Of a stretch of DNA of 64,000 bases, positions 51,661 through 60,077 are shown piece by piece (position 1 is the stretch's first letter; every line of letters starts with the position of its first letter). The notes under the pieces were generated by a model, which did no database searches, was not told the DNA's origin, and saw nothing but the letters and a program-made list of their open reading frames with translations. The stretch covers positions 186,001-250,000 of the forward strand of contig NZ_PYGD01000003.1 in NCBI RefSeq assembly GCF_003014535.1, in the 5' to 3' direction. Both the position numbers and the translations under genes were made by a program. This DNA comes from Taibaiella chishuiensis. GTDB taxonomy: Bacteria > Bacteroidota > Bacteroidia > Chitinophagales > Chitinophagaceae.

Positions 51661-53310
51661 ATGTACCAGGTTACAGGACAGTTTATCGATCTCTTTCAGA
51701 AGGAGATCTATCCCGCACGTATTGAAATCAACGAAGGCCGTATCCATAAGGTCATCCGGATCGGCGAAGCACCGCAACAGTATATCCTGCCCGGTTTTAC
51801 CGATGCGCATATCCATATCGAAAGCTCGATGCTGGTGCCTTCCGCATTTGCGCAGATCGCCGTGGTACACGGTACCGTGGCTACCGTAAGCGACCCGCAC
51901 GAGATCGCCAATGTATGTGGCGTGGCCGGTGTCGACTATATGATCGCGAATGCAGCTACAGTGCCTTTCAAATTCAATTTCGGCGCGCCCTCCTGTGTAC
52001 CTGCCACCGGTTTCGAAACCGCTGGCGCGATCATTGGGCCCGCGGAGATCCGCAGCCTGCTGCAACGTCCCGAGATCCGGTACCTGGCAGAGATGATGAA
52101 CTTTCCCGGCGCCCTGCATGGCGACCCGGATGTACTGGCTAAGATCAAAGCCGCCCACGAGCTGGGTAAGCCGGTAGATGGCCATGCGCCTGGTTTACGG
52201 GGCACGGAGGCCGCCCGTTATGCCGCGCTGGGTATCAGTACCGATCACGAATGTGTAACTGCGGAAGAGGCACTGGATAAGATCGAAGCGGGCATGTATA
52301 TCCTGATCCGCGAAGGCAGCGCTGCCAAAAACTTCGATGCCCTTATCGGGTTGCTGAAGACGCATCCCGGCCGGATCATGTTCTGCAGCGACGATAAACA
52401 TCCCGACGAACTGGTAAAAGGCCATATCAACGAACTGGTGTTGCGCGCCCTGCGCGAAGGCTGCGACCTGTTCGATACGTTATACGCCGCCTGTGTATTA
52501 CCGGTACTGCATTACAAACTGGAGGTAGGCCTGTTGCGGGAAGGCGATCCTGCAGACTTTATCCTGGTAGAAAGCCTCGATACCTTTAAGGTGCTGGAAA
52601 CCTATATCGATGGGCAACGCGTGGCAGAGCACGGCAGCAGCCTTATTGCCGGTGTTGTTGCCAATCCGCTGAATAACTTTTCGATCGCTGCGCAAAAAGA
52701 AGAAAACTTCCATTGCCGTTATGAAGGCGGGGGCGATGAGGTACGGGTAAAAGTGATCGATGCCCTCGACGGACAATTGATTACGACCGCTTCGACAGCC
52801 AGCCTGCCGGTACGCGAAGGTCTTATACAAACCGAACTGGCGCAGGACGTGCTGAAAATAGGTGTGGTAAACCGTTACCACGAAGCGCCGGTAGCGCTGG
52901 GCTTTATCCGCAACTTTGGCTTGCAGCGTGGTGCGATCGCCTCGTCGGTGGCGCATGACAGCCATAATATTGTTTTTGTAGGCGTAGACGATGCGGCCAT
53001 TACTGCGGCGGTAAACGGTATCGTGCAGCACCGCGGCGGTATCAGCGCCAGCGATGGCGACACGGTAGCGGTAATGCCCCTGCCGGTTGCCGGCCTGATG
53101 AGCCTGGCCGGCGGCGAGGAGACCGCCCGGCAATATGAAACGCTCGACGGGTTTGCCAAATCGCTGGGTAGTAAGCTCAGTGCACCTTTCATGACACTCT
53201 CTTTTATGGCGCTGCCGGTTATCCCCTTGTTAAAGATGACCGATAAAGGCCTTTTTGATGTCGGCGCCTTTGACTTCGTGTCCCTTACGGGCAATGATAT
53301 AAAAAAATAA
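51661..53310 (+). CDS. ade: Adenine deaminase
   Basis: The protein has 549 residues and is an amidohydrolase of the ADE type. The first metal motif is FTDAHIHIESSM (about 43-54, His-x-His). Later ligands lie in SDPHEIANV, GHAPGL and DHECVT, with the catalytic Asp in CSDDKHPDEL. The C-terminal part carries the ADE-specific domain including IGVVNRYHEA and IASSVAHDSHNIV, a hallmark of bacterial adenine deaminases. It converts adenine to hypoxanthine. A TetR regulator and methylglyoxal synthase lie upstream. Confidence 0.95.
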   Translation: MYQVTGQFIDLFQKEIYPARIEINEGRIHKVIRIGEAPQQYILPGFTDAHIHIESSMLVPSAFAQIAVVHGTVATVSDPHEIANVCGVAGVDYMIANAATVPFKFNFGAPSCVPATGFETAGAIIGPAEIRSLLQRPEIRYLAEMMNFPGALHGDPDVLAKIKAAHELGKPVDGHAPGLRGTEAARYAALGISTDHECVTAEEALDKIEAGMYILIREGSAAKNFDALIGLLKTHPGRIMFCSDDKHPDELVKGHINELVLRALREGCDLFDTLYAACVLPVLHYKLEVGLLREGDPADFILVESLDTFKVLETYIDGQRVAEHGSSLIAGVVANPLNNFSIAAQKEENFHCRYEGGGDEVRVKVIDALDGQLITTASTASLPVREGLIQTELAQDVLKIGVVNRYHEAPVALGFIRNFGLQRGAIASSVAHDSHNIVFVGVDDAAITAAVNGIVQHRGGISASDGDTVAVMPLPVAGLMSLAGGEETARQYETLDGFAKSLGSKLSAPFMTLSFMALPVIPLLKMTDKGLFDVGAFDFVSLTGNDIKK

Positions 53311-53363
53311 TTCGTAATAAAGCTAATATTCCAGGTGTTTAGTATTTGCCCGATAAATATGCT

Positions 53364-53371
53364 TAATTTTG
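53364..53371 (+). promoter_or_regulatory. -7 promoter box TAATTTTG
   Basis: TAATTTTG lies 24 bases before the ATG at 53396, with TTTG at 53345-53348 (spacing 15, somewhat short). It would drive the three TonB-C genes. Confidence 0.5.
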
Positions 53372-53395
53372 CCGCTCATTACCAACCGTGGTATT

Positions 53396-53818
53396 ATGTG
53401 TAAAGCGTTTTTGTTTTTTGTGATAGCGGGTATCAGCGGCGATTGTGCATTTGGGCAAAGTGCCCGGGAGCAGGTCGATACGGTAATGGTGTCGGGCGAC
53501 CGGAATGCTTCTTTTCCCGGGGGCGCCGACTCCATGATGAGCTATTTTTCCCTCAACCTGCGTTATCCCAGCAAAGCTATGGAGCAAAAGCTGGAAGGAG
53601 AAGTGATGGTGGGATTCGAAATCGATGAGACGGGTGTTATTCACAATGCCCTGGTGCTGTCGGGCCTGGCCGAGGAGTGCGATAAGGAAGCAATAAGAGT
53701 AGTGGGCGCTATGCCCCGCTGGGTGCCCGCCCTGCAGCATGGTAAACCTGTAAAAACGCTTTTCCGCCTGCCTATTTATTTTCAGCTGCCCGGCAAACAC
53801 GAAGAGCAGGAACGGTAA
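53396..53818 (+). CDS. Exported TonB-C-domain protein 1
   Basis: The protein has 140 residues from ATG 53396. A Sec signal peptide ends near CAFGQ-S. The rest is a stand-alone TonB C-terminal domain: SFPGGADSMMSYFSLNLRYP, then GEVMVGFEIDETGVIHN, and EAIRVVGAMPRWVPALQHGKPV. There is no membrane anchor or proline-rich spacer, so it cannot be an energy transducer by itself. It is the first of three similar genes in a row. Function is unknown; such free TonB-C proteins may act as periplasmic adaptors. Confidence 0.82.
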   Translation: MCKAFLFFVIAGISGDCAFGQSAREQVDTVMVSGDRNASFPGGADSMMSYFSLNLRYPSKAMEQKLEGEVMVGFEIDETGVIHNALVLSGLAEECDKEAIRVVGAMPRWVPALQHGKPVKTLFRLPIYFQLPGKHEEQER

Positions 53819-53839
53819 ATATTCATTAACTTTCGGGTT

Positions 53840-54235
53840 ATGAAACGAATATTGTTGTTCCTTTTGCTTACCGGCACCTGTTATGCCGCACCGGCTCAGC
53901 AGGCCACATCCGCTGTACAACGGGAAGTGCTGACTACAGCCGAGCAGATGCCCGAATTCCCCGGGGGCAATGCTGCTTTATACAAATTCCTCAAGAAAAA
54001 TATTAAGTATCCAAAAAAGGCCAGGCGGGAAAAAACGGAAGGCAAGCTGGTGGTCCGTTTCGTGGTCGAACCCGATGGTTCGCTAAGCAATCCGGTTGTG
54101 GTCGACAAGGTCGGTAATGGCTGTGAAGAGGAGCTGCTGCGGGTAATCCGTAAAATGCCCAGGTGGAATCCCGGCCGGGAACAGGGCGCATTCGTAGCGG
54201 TATATTATACCCTGCCCATCTCCTTTAGCTTTTAA
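53840..54235 (+). CDS. Exported TonB-C-domain protein 2
   Basis: The protein has 131 residues. The signal peptide ends near APAQ-Q. The TonB-C domain follows: EQMPEFPGGNAALYKFLKKN, VVRFVVEPDGSLSNPVV, and EEELLRVIRKMPRWNPGREQG. It is 21 bases downstream of the first and of the same design, with the same conserved M-P-R-W-x-P-G motif. As with its neighbours there is no transmembrane anchor. Likely a tandem duplicate that has diverged. Confidence 0.82.
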   Translation: MKRILLFLLLTGTCYAAPAQQATSAVQREVLTTAEQMPEFPGGNAALYKFLKKNIKYPKKARREKTEGKLVVRFVVEPDGSLSNPVVVDKVGNGCEEELLRVIRKMPRWNPGREQGAFVAVYYTLPISFSF

Positions 54236-54329
54236 ATTACACCTCTTTTCCCCGCCGGTTTTTTATTATTGTTTAATATTGCAGGTCATACGGCGCGGGA
54301 CTGGCTAGCCGGAACTAAAATAACTTTAC

Positions 54330-54830
54330 ATGAAACAAACCCTGTTATGGATAACGGTTGTAATGCTGAGCATGCCGGTCTGTGCGCAGCAGCGTAAAAC
54401 AAATACCAACCGGAAGCCTGCAACACAGCAGGGCAGGCAGGTGCAGCCGGCAAAGCAGGATACGGAAATACCACCGAAGGCAGCGCCACCCGAGCCGCCT
54501 AAAAAAATATACGAAACTACTGATGTGCTGGAAAAAATGCCGGAGTTTTCCGGTGGTTACCCGGCGCTCCGCCAATACCTCGGCAGTAACCTGAATTACC
54601 CGAACAAGGCCATAGAGGCCAATATACAGGGTAAGGTCGTGGTTACCTTTACCGTATGTGAAGATGGTACCCTGTGTGATGAAAAGGTGATACAGGGTCT
54701 TGGCGGTGGCTGTGAGCAGGAGGCCCTGCGCGTGATCAAAAAAATGCCCAGGTGGCAACCCGGTCTTAAAGACGGTAAGCCGGTGAAAGTACGGTATATA
54801 CTACCCGTCGTATTCCATTTGGAAGACTAA
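54330..54830 (+). CDS. Exported TonB-C-domain protein 3, with basic/proline-rich linker
   Basis: The protein has 166 residues. The signal peptide ends near PVCAQ-Q. An Asn/Gln/Lys/Pro-rich linker (about 20-60, with PPKAAPPEPPKK) resembles the periplasm-spanning part of TonB. The TonB-C domain follows: EKMPEFSGGYPALRQYLGSN, VVTFTVCEDGTLCDEKV, and MPRWQPGLKDGKPVKV. Two Cys (about 120, 125) are unique to it. There is no inner-membrane anchor, so it is a soluble or loosely associated form. The RfaE gene begins 30 bases later. Confidence 0.82.
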   Translation: MKQTLLWITVVMLSMPVCAQQRKTNTNRKPATQQGRQVQPAKQDTEIPPKAAPPEPPKKIYETTDVLEKMPEFSGGYPALRQYLGSNLNYPNKAIEANIQGKVVVTFTVCEDGTLCDEKVIQGLGGGCEQEALRVIKKMPRWQPGLKDGKPVKVRYILPVVFHLED

Positions 54831-54859
54831 AATATTACAGAAGAAGATTGTTATATAAA

Positions 54860-55855
54860 ATGCCTGAAGAATTATTTGAAAAGATCGCCGACCTGCATGT
54901 TGTTGTTGTCGGCGACGTAATGATCGACAACTACCGCTGGGGTGATGTAGAGCGCATCTCGCCCGAAGCGCCCGTACCGGTCGTCTCTATACGCCGCTCC
55001 GAAAACCGCCTGGGCGGTGCTGCCAACGTGGCGCTCAACTGTAAAGCCCTGGGCGCACAGGTAAGTATGGCCAGCGTGATCGGTAACGACGAAGAGGGAC
55101 GTAGCCTGGTGGCCCTGCTCGAAGAACAGGGGATCGATACCACCCTGGTACAGTCGAGCGATGCACGCATGACGACGGCCAAAACCCGCATCCTGAGCCG
55201 CAACCAGCAGATGATACGGCTGGACTCCGAGATGCAGGAAGAATTGAATACCCGCGACGAACATGCCTTTATCGATGCTACACTCCGTTTCCTCCAGATC
55301 CGGAAACCCCAGATACTTATTTTTGAAGATTACAACAAAGGCGTGCTGAAGGAAAATGTGATCCAGAAGATCATTGCCCATTGCCAGGCGCTGGGTATCG
55401 TGGTCGCGGTCGATCCCAAGCTCCGCAACTTCTTTGCCTATAAAGGCGTTGATATCTTTAAACCCAACCTTAAGGAGGTGCGCGAGGGACTTCATATTCC
55501 ACTCGAACAGGTTACCGAAGCCGGTATGGAAGCGGTACACCGCCAATTGCAGGAACAGCTCGGACACCGTATTTCCTTCATTACCCTTTCGGAGAAAGGG
55601 GTGTATTACCACGACGAAACTAGCGGGAAAGTACTACCTTCGCATATACGTAACATCGCAGATGTAAGCGGGGCGGGCGATACCGTGATTGCGGTAGCGG
55701 CCGTTGTGTATGCGCTTAGCCGCGATGCCGGTCTGATGGCTGCTTATTCCAATATTGCCGGCGGACTGGTATGCGAGGAAGTGGGCGTGGTGCCGGTTAA
55801 CAGGGATAAGCTGCTTGCCGAGATTCAGCGATTGCTGCGCGATACCGTATCCTGA
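54860..55855 (+). CDS. rfaE1: D-glycero-beta-D-manno-heptose-7-phosphate kinase (RfaE domain I)
   Basis: The protein has 331 residues from ATG 54860; an upstream TTG is rejected. It has the PfkB/ribokinase fold in the HldE-I form: VVVGDVMIDNYRWGDVERIS (about 16-35), EAPVPVV, LGGAANVALN, and the ATP site SGAGDTVIAV near residue 273. It phosphorylates heptose-7-phosphate at O-1 for lipopolysaccharide inner-core synthesis. The nucleotidyltransferase half of the E. coli bifunctional HldE is absent here, so a separate gene elsewhere is expected. It is followed by a heptamer repeat and another PfkB kinase. Confidence 0.88.
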   Translation: MPEELFEKIADLHVVVVGDVMIDNYRWGDVERISPEAPVPVVSIRRSENRLGGAANVALNCKALGAQVSMASVIGNDEEGRSLVALLEEQGIDTTLVQSSDARMTTAKTRILSRNQQMIRLDSEMQEELNTRDEHAFIDATLRFLQIRKPQILIFEDYNKGVLKENVIQKIIAHCQALGIVVAVDPKLRNFFAYKGVDIFKPNLKEVREGLHIPLEQVTEAGMEAVHRQLQEQLGHRISFITLSEKGVYYHDETSGKVLPSHIRNIADVSGAGDTVIAVAAVVYALSRDAGLMAAYSNIAGGLVCEEVGVVPVNRDKLLAEIQRLLRDTVS

Positions 55856-55881
55856 TAAAGTCTATGTAATCGATGCCTAAC

Positions 55882-56028
55882 ATCTAATATCTATCACCTA
55901 ATATCTATCACCTAATATCTATCACCTAATATCTATCATCTAACACCCAATACCCAATACCCAATACCCAATACCCAATACCCAACATCTAACATCTAAT
56001 ACCTAATATCTAACATCTAATATCTAAC
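55882..56028 (+). repeat. Heptamer tandem array, 21 units
   Basis: Twenty-one 7-base units in strict phase: ATCTAAT, ATCTATC, ACCTAAT, ATCTAAC and a block of ACCCAAT. The array fills almost the whole space between the two kinase genes and ends 9 bases before the next ATG at 56038, so the heptamers form the 5-prime leader of that gene. Confidence 0.85.
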
Positions 56029-56037
56029 AATAAAACA

Positions 56038-56961
56038 ATGTCTTTAATTACAGTAGGCAGTATGGCGTTCGACGCCCTGGAAACACCATTTGGTAAAGTA
56101 GATCGTATTATCGGCGGCGCGGCAACCTATGTTGCCTGGGCGGCTTCCAACTTTTACCAGCCCATCAAACTGGTATCTATCGTGGGCGGCGATTTCCCCC
56201 AGGAAGAATTCGATCAGCTCAATGCCCGTGGTGTGGAAGTAGAAGCTGTTGAAGTAGTAAAAGACGAAAAATCCTTCTTCTGGAGCGGCAGGTATCATAT
56301 GGATATGAACACCCGCGATACGCTCGTTACCGAACTCAACGTACTGGGTCATTTCGAACCTAAAGTACCGGAAAGCTACCAGGATTGCGAATACCTGATG
56401 CTGGGCAACCTGGCGCCTGCAGTACAGCAAAGCGTGATTGCGCAGCTGAAGCACCGCCCGAAGCTGATCGCTATGGATACCATGAACTTCTGGATGGATA
56501 TCGCGCTCGACGATCTTAAAGCGACCATCAAAATGGTAGATGTGCTGATCATTAACGACAGCGAAGCCCGCCAGCTCTCCGGTGAATTTGCCCTGGCAAA
56601 AGCGGCCAAAACCATTATGGCCATGGGCCCGCAATACCTCGTGATCAAAAAAGGCGAACACGGCGCATTGCTGTTCCACCAGGATCGTATCTTCTCTGCA
56701 CCTGCCCTGCCGCTCGAAGTCGTATTCGACCCTACCGGCGCAGGCGATACCTTTGCCGGCGGCTTTATCGGGCATATAGCCCGTACCGGCGACATCTCTT
56801 TCGATAATATGAAAACAGCGATCATCGTTGGTTCTGCCCTGGCTTCTTTCTGTGTAGAGAAATTCGGACTCGAAAGGCTGAAAGAGATTTCACATAATGA
56901 TATCACTACCCGTATTCAGCGCTTTGCCGAATTGGCTAATTTTGAAACAGCGCTGGTGTAA
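56038..56961 (+). CDS. PfkB-family sugar kinase
   Basis: The protein has 307 residues and a ribokinase fold. The N-terminal SMAFDALETPFGKVDRIIGG carries the first PfkB signature, with GGAATYVAWAA at residues 25-35. The ATP-binding signature is DPTGAGDTFAGGF near residue 231, containing the catalytic base Asp in GAGD. The substrate cannot be inferred; carbohydrate and nucleoside are both possible. Its start codon is preceded by the heptamer array rather than by a promoter box. Confidence 0.88.
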   Translation: MSLITVGSMAFDALETPFGKVDRIIGGAATYVAWAASNFYQPIKLVSIVGGDFPQEEFDQLNARGVEVEAVEVVKDEKSFFWSGRYHMDMNTRDTLVTELNVLGHFEPKVPESYQDCEYLMLGNLAPAVQQSVIAQLKHRPKLIAMDTMNFWMDIALDDLKATIKMVDVLIINDSEARQLSGEFALAKAAKTIMAMGPQYLVIKKGEHGALLFHQDRIFSAPALPLEVVFDPTGAGDTFAGGFIGHIARTGDISFDNMKTAIIVGSALASFCVEKFGLERLKEISHNDITTRIQRFAELANFETALV

Positions 56962-57069
56962 TCCTTAGTTTTTTTTATCCGTGTTTATCGCTGATCGGGT
57001 CCCGGTAATACGGCCTGGCGCGGGTTTTGCCCGCTGCCATTATACTCATTTTAAAAATATAAGAACAAC

Positions 57070-58491
57070 ATGCTGCACAAAACAAAGATCATAGCAACCG
57101 TAGGCCCGGCTTGCGATTCCTATGAAAAACTTTTAGAACTCGTGCATACCGGCGTTAATGTATTCCGGCTTAACTTCTCGCATGGCTCCCACGAAAAGCA
57201 TGCCGAAGTCATTGCCAATATCCGGAAGATCAATGCTGAATATCCTTTTAATATAGCCATCCTGGCCGACCTGCAGGGCCCTAAGCTCCGTGTAGGCGAT
57301 ATCCAGGACGATGCCCTGCTGTTGCAGAAAGGGGAAGTGATCACCTTTACCAATACGCCTTGTGTCGGTACGAAAGATGCGCTGTATATCTCCTATCCTG
57401 ACTTTCATAAAGATGCCAAGGTAGGGGAGAATATCCTGCTGGACGATGGTAAGATCGAAACCCGCGTGATAGAGATCACGCCCGAAGGCCTGGTACGCGC
57501 TGAAGTACAGAATGGCGGTATCCTGTTGCCCCGTAAAGGGGTAAACCTGCCCGATACCAATATCTCCATTCCATCGCTTACCGAAAAGGACCTGAGGGAT
57601 CTCAACTTTATTATCGAACAGCGTATCGACTGGATCGGTCTTTCCTTTGTACGTAAACCCGAGGATATCCTGAACCTGAAGCTGATCCTGAAAGAAAAGG
57701 GTAGCCCTGCAAAGATCATCGCCAAGATCGAAAAACCGGAAGCCCTGCAGCACCTGCGCGAAATCATCCTGGCTTCGGATGCTGTGATGGTGGCCCGTGG
57801 CGACCTGGGTGTGGAAATGCCGGTAGAGAAAATACCGATGATCCAGAAAGAGATCGTGCGTAAATGCATTCACCGTGCCAAACCCGTGATCATCGCCACC
57901 CAGATGATGGAGAGCATGATCGACCGCACACGGCCCAACCGCAGCGAGATTACCGATGTGGCCAATGCCGTAATGGAAGGCGCCGATGCGGTAATGCTGA
58001 GCGGCGAAACGGCTATGGGTACGCATCCTGCACTGGTAGTACAAACGATGGTAAACATTATCCGCGAAGTAGAGAAAGAAGCTGTGGTGTATAACCGCAA
58101 CCTGGTGCCCCAGCCGCACTCTCCTTCTTTCCTGAGCGACGCCCTGTGTTATAATGCCTGTAAGATAGCAGAAGACGTAAGGGCCGACGCCCTTATCGGT
58201 ATGACGCAAAGCGGTTATACCGGCTTTATGTTGTCCAGCTTCCGTCCGCATGCCTCTTTGTATGTATTTACCAAAACGCAGACACTGATCAACCAGTTAA
58301 GCCTGAGCTGGGGCGTGCAGGCCTTCTTTTACGACCAGGAGGAAAGCCTCGACCGCATTATCTCCGACCAGATCGAAGTACTGAAAGAGAAAGGCCTGGT
58401 TAAGATCGGCGATATCGTGGTGAACACCGGGAGCACGCCGGTTAATGCGCACCTGCCGACCAATATGCTGAAGATTACCAAAGTGAGCTAA
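57070..58491 (+). CDS. pyk: Pyruvate kinase
   Basis: The protein has 473 residues. The barrel begins TKIIATVGPACDS, then FRLNFSHGSHE (substrate binding). The catalytic Lys lies in IIAKIEKPEAL, and the metal ligands Glu and Asp in VMVARGDLGVEMP. The K+-site threonine lies in ITEHG-like ITEVTP positions of the family, and IIATQMMESMIDRTRPNRSEITDVANAV is the pyruvate kinase signature. The C-terminal allosteric domain (about 345-473) is normal in length. Final step of glycolysis, forming ATP and pyruvate. A bidirectional terminator follows. Confidence 0.97.
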   Translation: MLHKTKIIATVGPACDSYEKLLELVHTGVNVFRLNFSHGSHEKHAEVIANIRKINAEYPFNIAILADLQGPKLRVGDIQDDALLLQKGEVITFTNTPCVGTKDALYISYPDFHKDAKVGENILLDDGKIETRVIEITPEGLVRAEVQNGGILLPRKGVNLPDTNISIPSLTEKDLRDLNFIIEQRIDWIGLSFVRKPEDILNLKLILKEKGSPAKIIAKIEKPEALQHLREIILASDAVMVARGDLGVEMPVEKIPMIQKEIVRKCIHRAKPVIIATQMMESMIDRTRPNRSEITDVANAVMEGADAVMLSGETAMGTHPALVVQTMVNIIREVEKEAVVYNRNLVPQPHSPSFLSDALCYNACKIAEDVRADALIGMTQSGYTGFMLSSFRPHASLYVFTKTQTLINQLSLSWGVQAFFYDQEESLDRIISDQIEVLKEKGLVKIGDIVVNTGSTPVNAHLPTNMLKITKVS

Positions 58492-58511
58492 GTAGGCTCG
58501 TTTTACGATAA

Positions 58512-58547
58512 AAAAACACCGGGACTTATGGTTCCGGTGTTTTTCTT
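58512..58547. terminator. Bidirectional terminator between pyk and the helicase gene
   Basis: AAAACACCGG (58513-58522) pairs with CCGGTGTTTT (58534-58543), with an A-run left and T-run right, serving convergent genes. Confidence 0.85.
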
Positions 58548-58562
58548 TGTGGGCCTATCGGC

Positions 58563-59909
58563 TTATTTTTTTCTTTTAGGTTTGGCGCCGCGCGTTTTTT
58601 TCTTGCCGTATTTCTGCATCATCTTATCGGCATGGCTTACCTTAATATTCTTCTTGCTGTTCTTGGCCGATTTTTCGTGGAAGGCCGGGCCCACATCTTC
58701 GCGTTTCGGAATTTTTAATTTAATCTCCTTGATAATGACTTTGGGCATTTCGTCCGGGGTCAGTACCGTGGAGATCTCCAGGTCTCCGGGTAAGTCCTTT
58801 ACCGGCACCTGGTACCGCATCAGTTCTTCGATGGCATTCAATTGTTCTTTTTCTTTTTCCGTTACCAGCGAGATCGCGATACCCTGTTTATCCGCCCGGC
58901 CGGTACGGCCTATGCGGTGGATATAGTTTTCCGGTATTTCGGGCAGGTCGAAATTAATAACATGCGTTACTTCGGCAATATCGATACCCCTGGCTACGAT
59001 ATCGGTGGCGATAATAAACCGGTAATTGCCTTCTTTAAACTGTTTAACGGTATTGAACCTGTGGTTCTGCTCTTTATTGGAGTGGATCACGCCCACCTGC
59101 TCCGGATACTGGTTTTCCACCTTTTCGAACAACTGGTTGGCCAGGGCCTTGGTGCTGGTAAAGACGAGCACTTTCGTCGTCTCGGCATCATGTGCCAGCA
59201 GGTATTCCAGCAAGTTGACCTTCGTGTTGAAGTTGGGCACTTCATAAACGGCCTGGTCGATATTTTCGAGCGGCGTGCCGGCCGGCGCGGCTTCTACGCG
59301 CTGCGGATCGTTAAAGTAATCGGTAATGAATTGCTGTACTTCTTCGGTCAGGGTAGCCGAGAACATCAGGTTTTGCCTTTTTGGCGGCAGCAGCGCCATT
59401 ACGCGGTTCAGCTGCGGCCTGAAGCCCAGGTTCAGCATTTCGTCCACCTCGTCGATCACCAGTTTTTTGATCGCCTTGGTTTTTAAAGCGCCATTCAGGA
59501 TCAGGTCCAGCAGGCGTCCCGGTGTGGCCACCAATACGTCCAACCCGTTTCCCACGGCTGCGATCTGGGGTTTCATATTCACACCACCGTATACGCCCAC
59601 CGCTTCCAGGGTCAGGTATTTGCTCAGTTTTTTTACCGCTTCGGTTACCTGTACCACCAGTTCGCGGGTGGGTACAATGATCAGCATCTGCGGGTGCGGA
59701 TCTTTCGAAAACTTGAACTGGCGCAGCATAGGCAGCAGGTAGGCAAAGGTTTTACCCGTACCGGTCTGGGCAATGCCACATACATCGGAGCCCGACATCA
59801 CTACCGAAAATACCTTTTGCTGGATGGTTGTGGGCGTACTGATCCCGATATCGTCCAGTGCGTTTAATAGGGAGGCGTTCAGGTTCAGGTCGTGGAAGGT
59901 CATAGGCAT
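58563..59909 (-). CDS. DEAD-box RNA helicase
   Basis: The protein has 448 residues from the ATG at 59909 (another ATG lies two codons later). A longer TTG start overlaps the -7 box and is rejected. The helicase motifs are in order: Q motif, AQTGTGKT (motif I), PTRELVVQV, TPGRLLDL, DEVD (motif II, with the usual DEAD changed to DEVD), SAT (motif III), VARGIDIAEVTHVIN, and HRIGRTGRADKQG (motif VI). The C-terminal tail (about 395-448) is Lys/Arg-rich. It unwinds RNA in ribosome assembly or mRNA turnover. Confidence 0.94.
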   Translation of the reverse strand: MPMTFHDLNLNASLLNALDDIGISTPTTIQQKVFSVVMSGSDVCGIAQTGTGKTFAYLLPMLRQFKFSKDPHPQMLIIVPTRELVVQVTEAVKKLSKYLTLEAVGVYGGVNMKPQIAAVGNGLDVLVATPGRLLDLILNGALKTKAIKKLVIDEVDEMLNLGFRPQLNRVMALLPPKRQNLMFSATLTEEVQQFITDYFNDPQRVEAAPAGTPLENIDQAVYEVPNFNTKVNLLEYLLAHDAETTKVLVFTSTKALANQLFEKVENQYPEQVGVIHSNKEQNHRFNTVKQFKEGNYRFIIATDIVARGIDIAEVTHVINFDLPEIPENYIHRIGRTGRADKQGIAISLVTEKEKEQLNAIEELMRYQVPVKDLPGDLEISTVLTPDEMPKVIIKEIKLKIPKREDVGPAFHEKSAKNSKKNIKVSHADKMMQKYGKKKTRGAKPKRKK

Positions 59910-59930
59910 CGTATAATGTATTAGCGCCTG

Positions 59931-59938
59931 CAAAGGTA
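59931..59938 (-). promoter_or_regulatory. -7 promoter box TACCTTTG for the helicase gene
   Basis: Minus strand TACCTTTG, 21 bases before the ATG at 59909. Confidence 0.5.
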
Positions 59939-60077
59939 CTGCTTATCTTATATTTTGCCATCGGCGGCCTAAAACGTTGACCCGGTAAGGGTTCGGGCTC
60001 CTTTTCGTTAAATAACATCCTGTTTAAGGCCTGCTGCCTGCCGGGATTCTGTATCTGCATCGTATCTTTGCGGGCCG

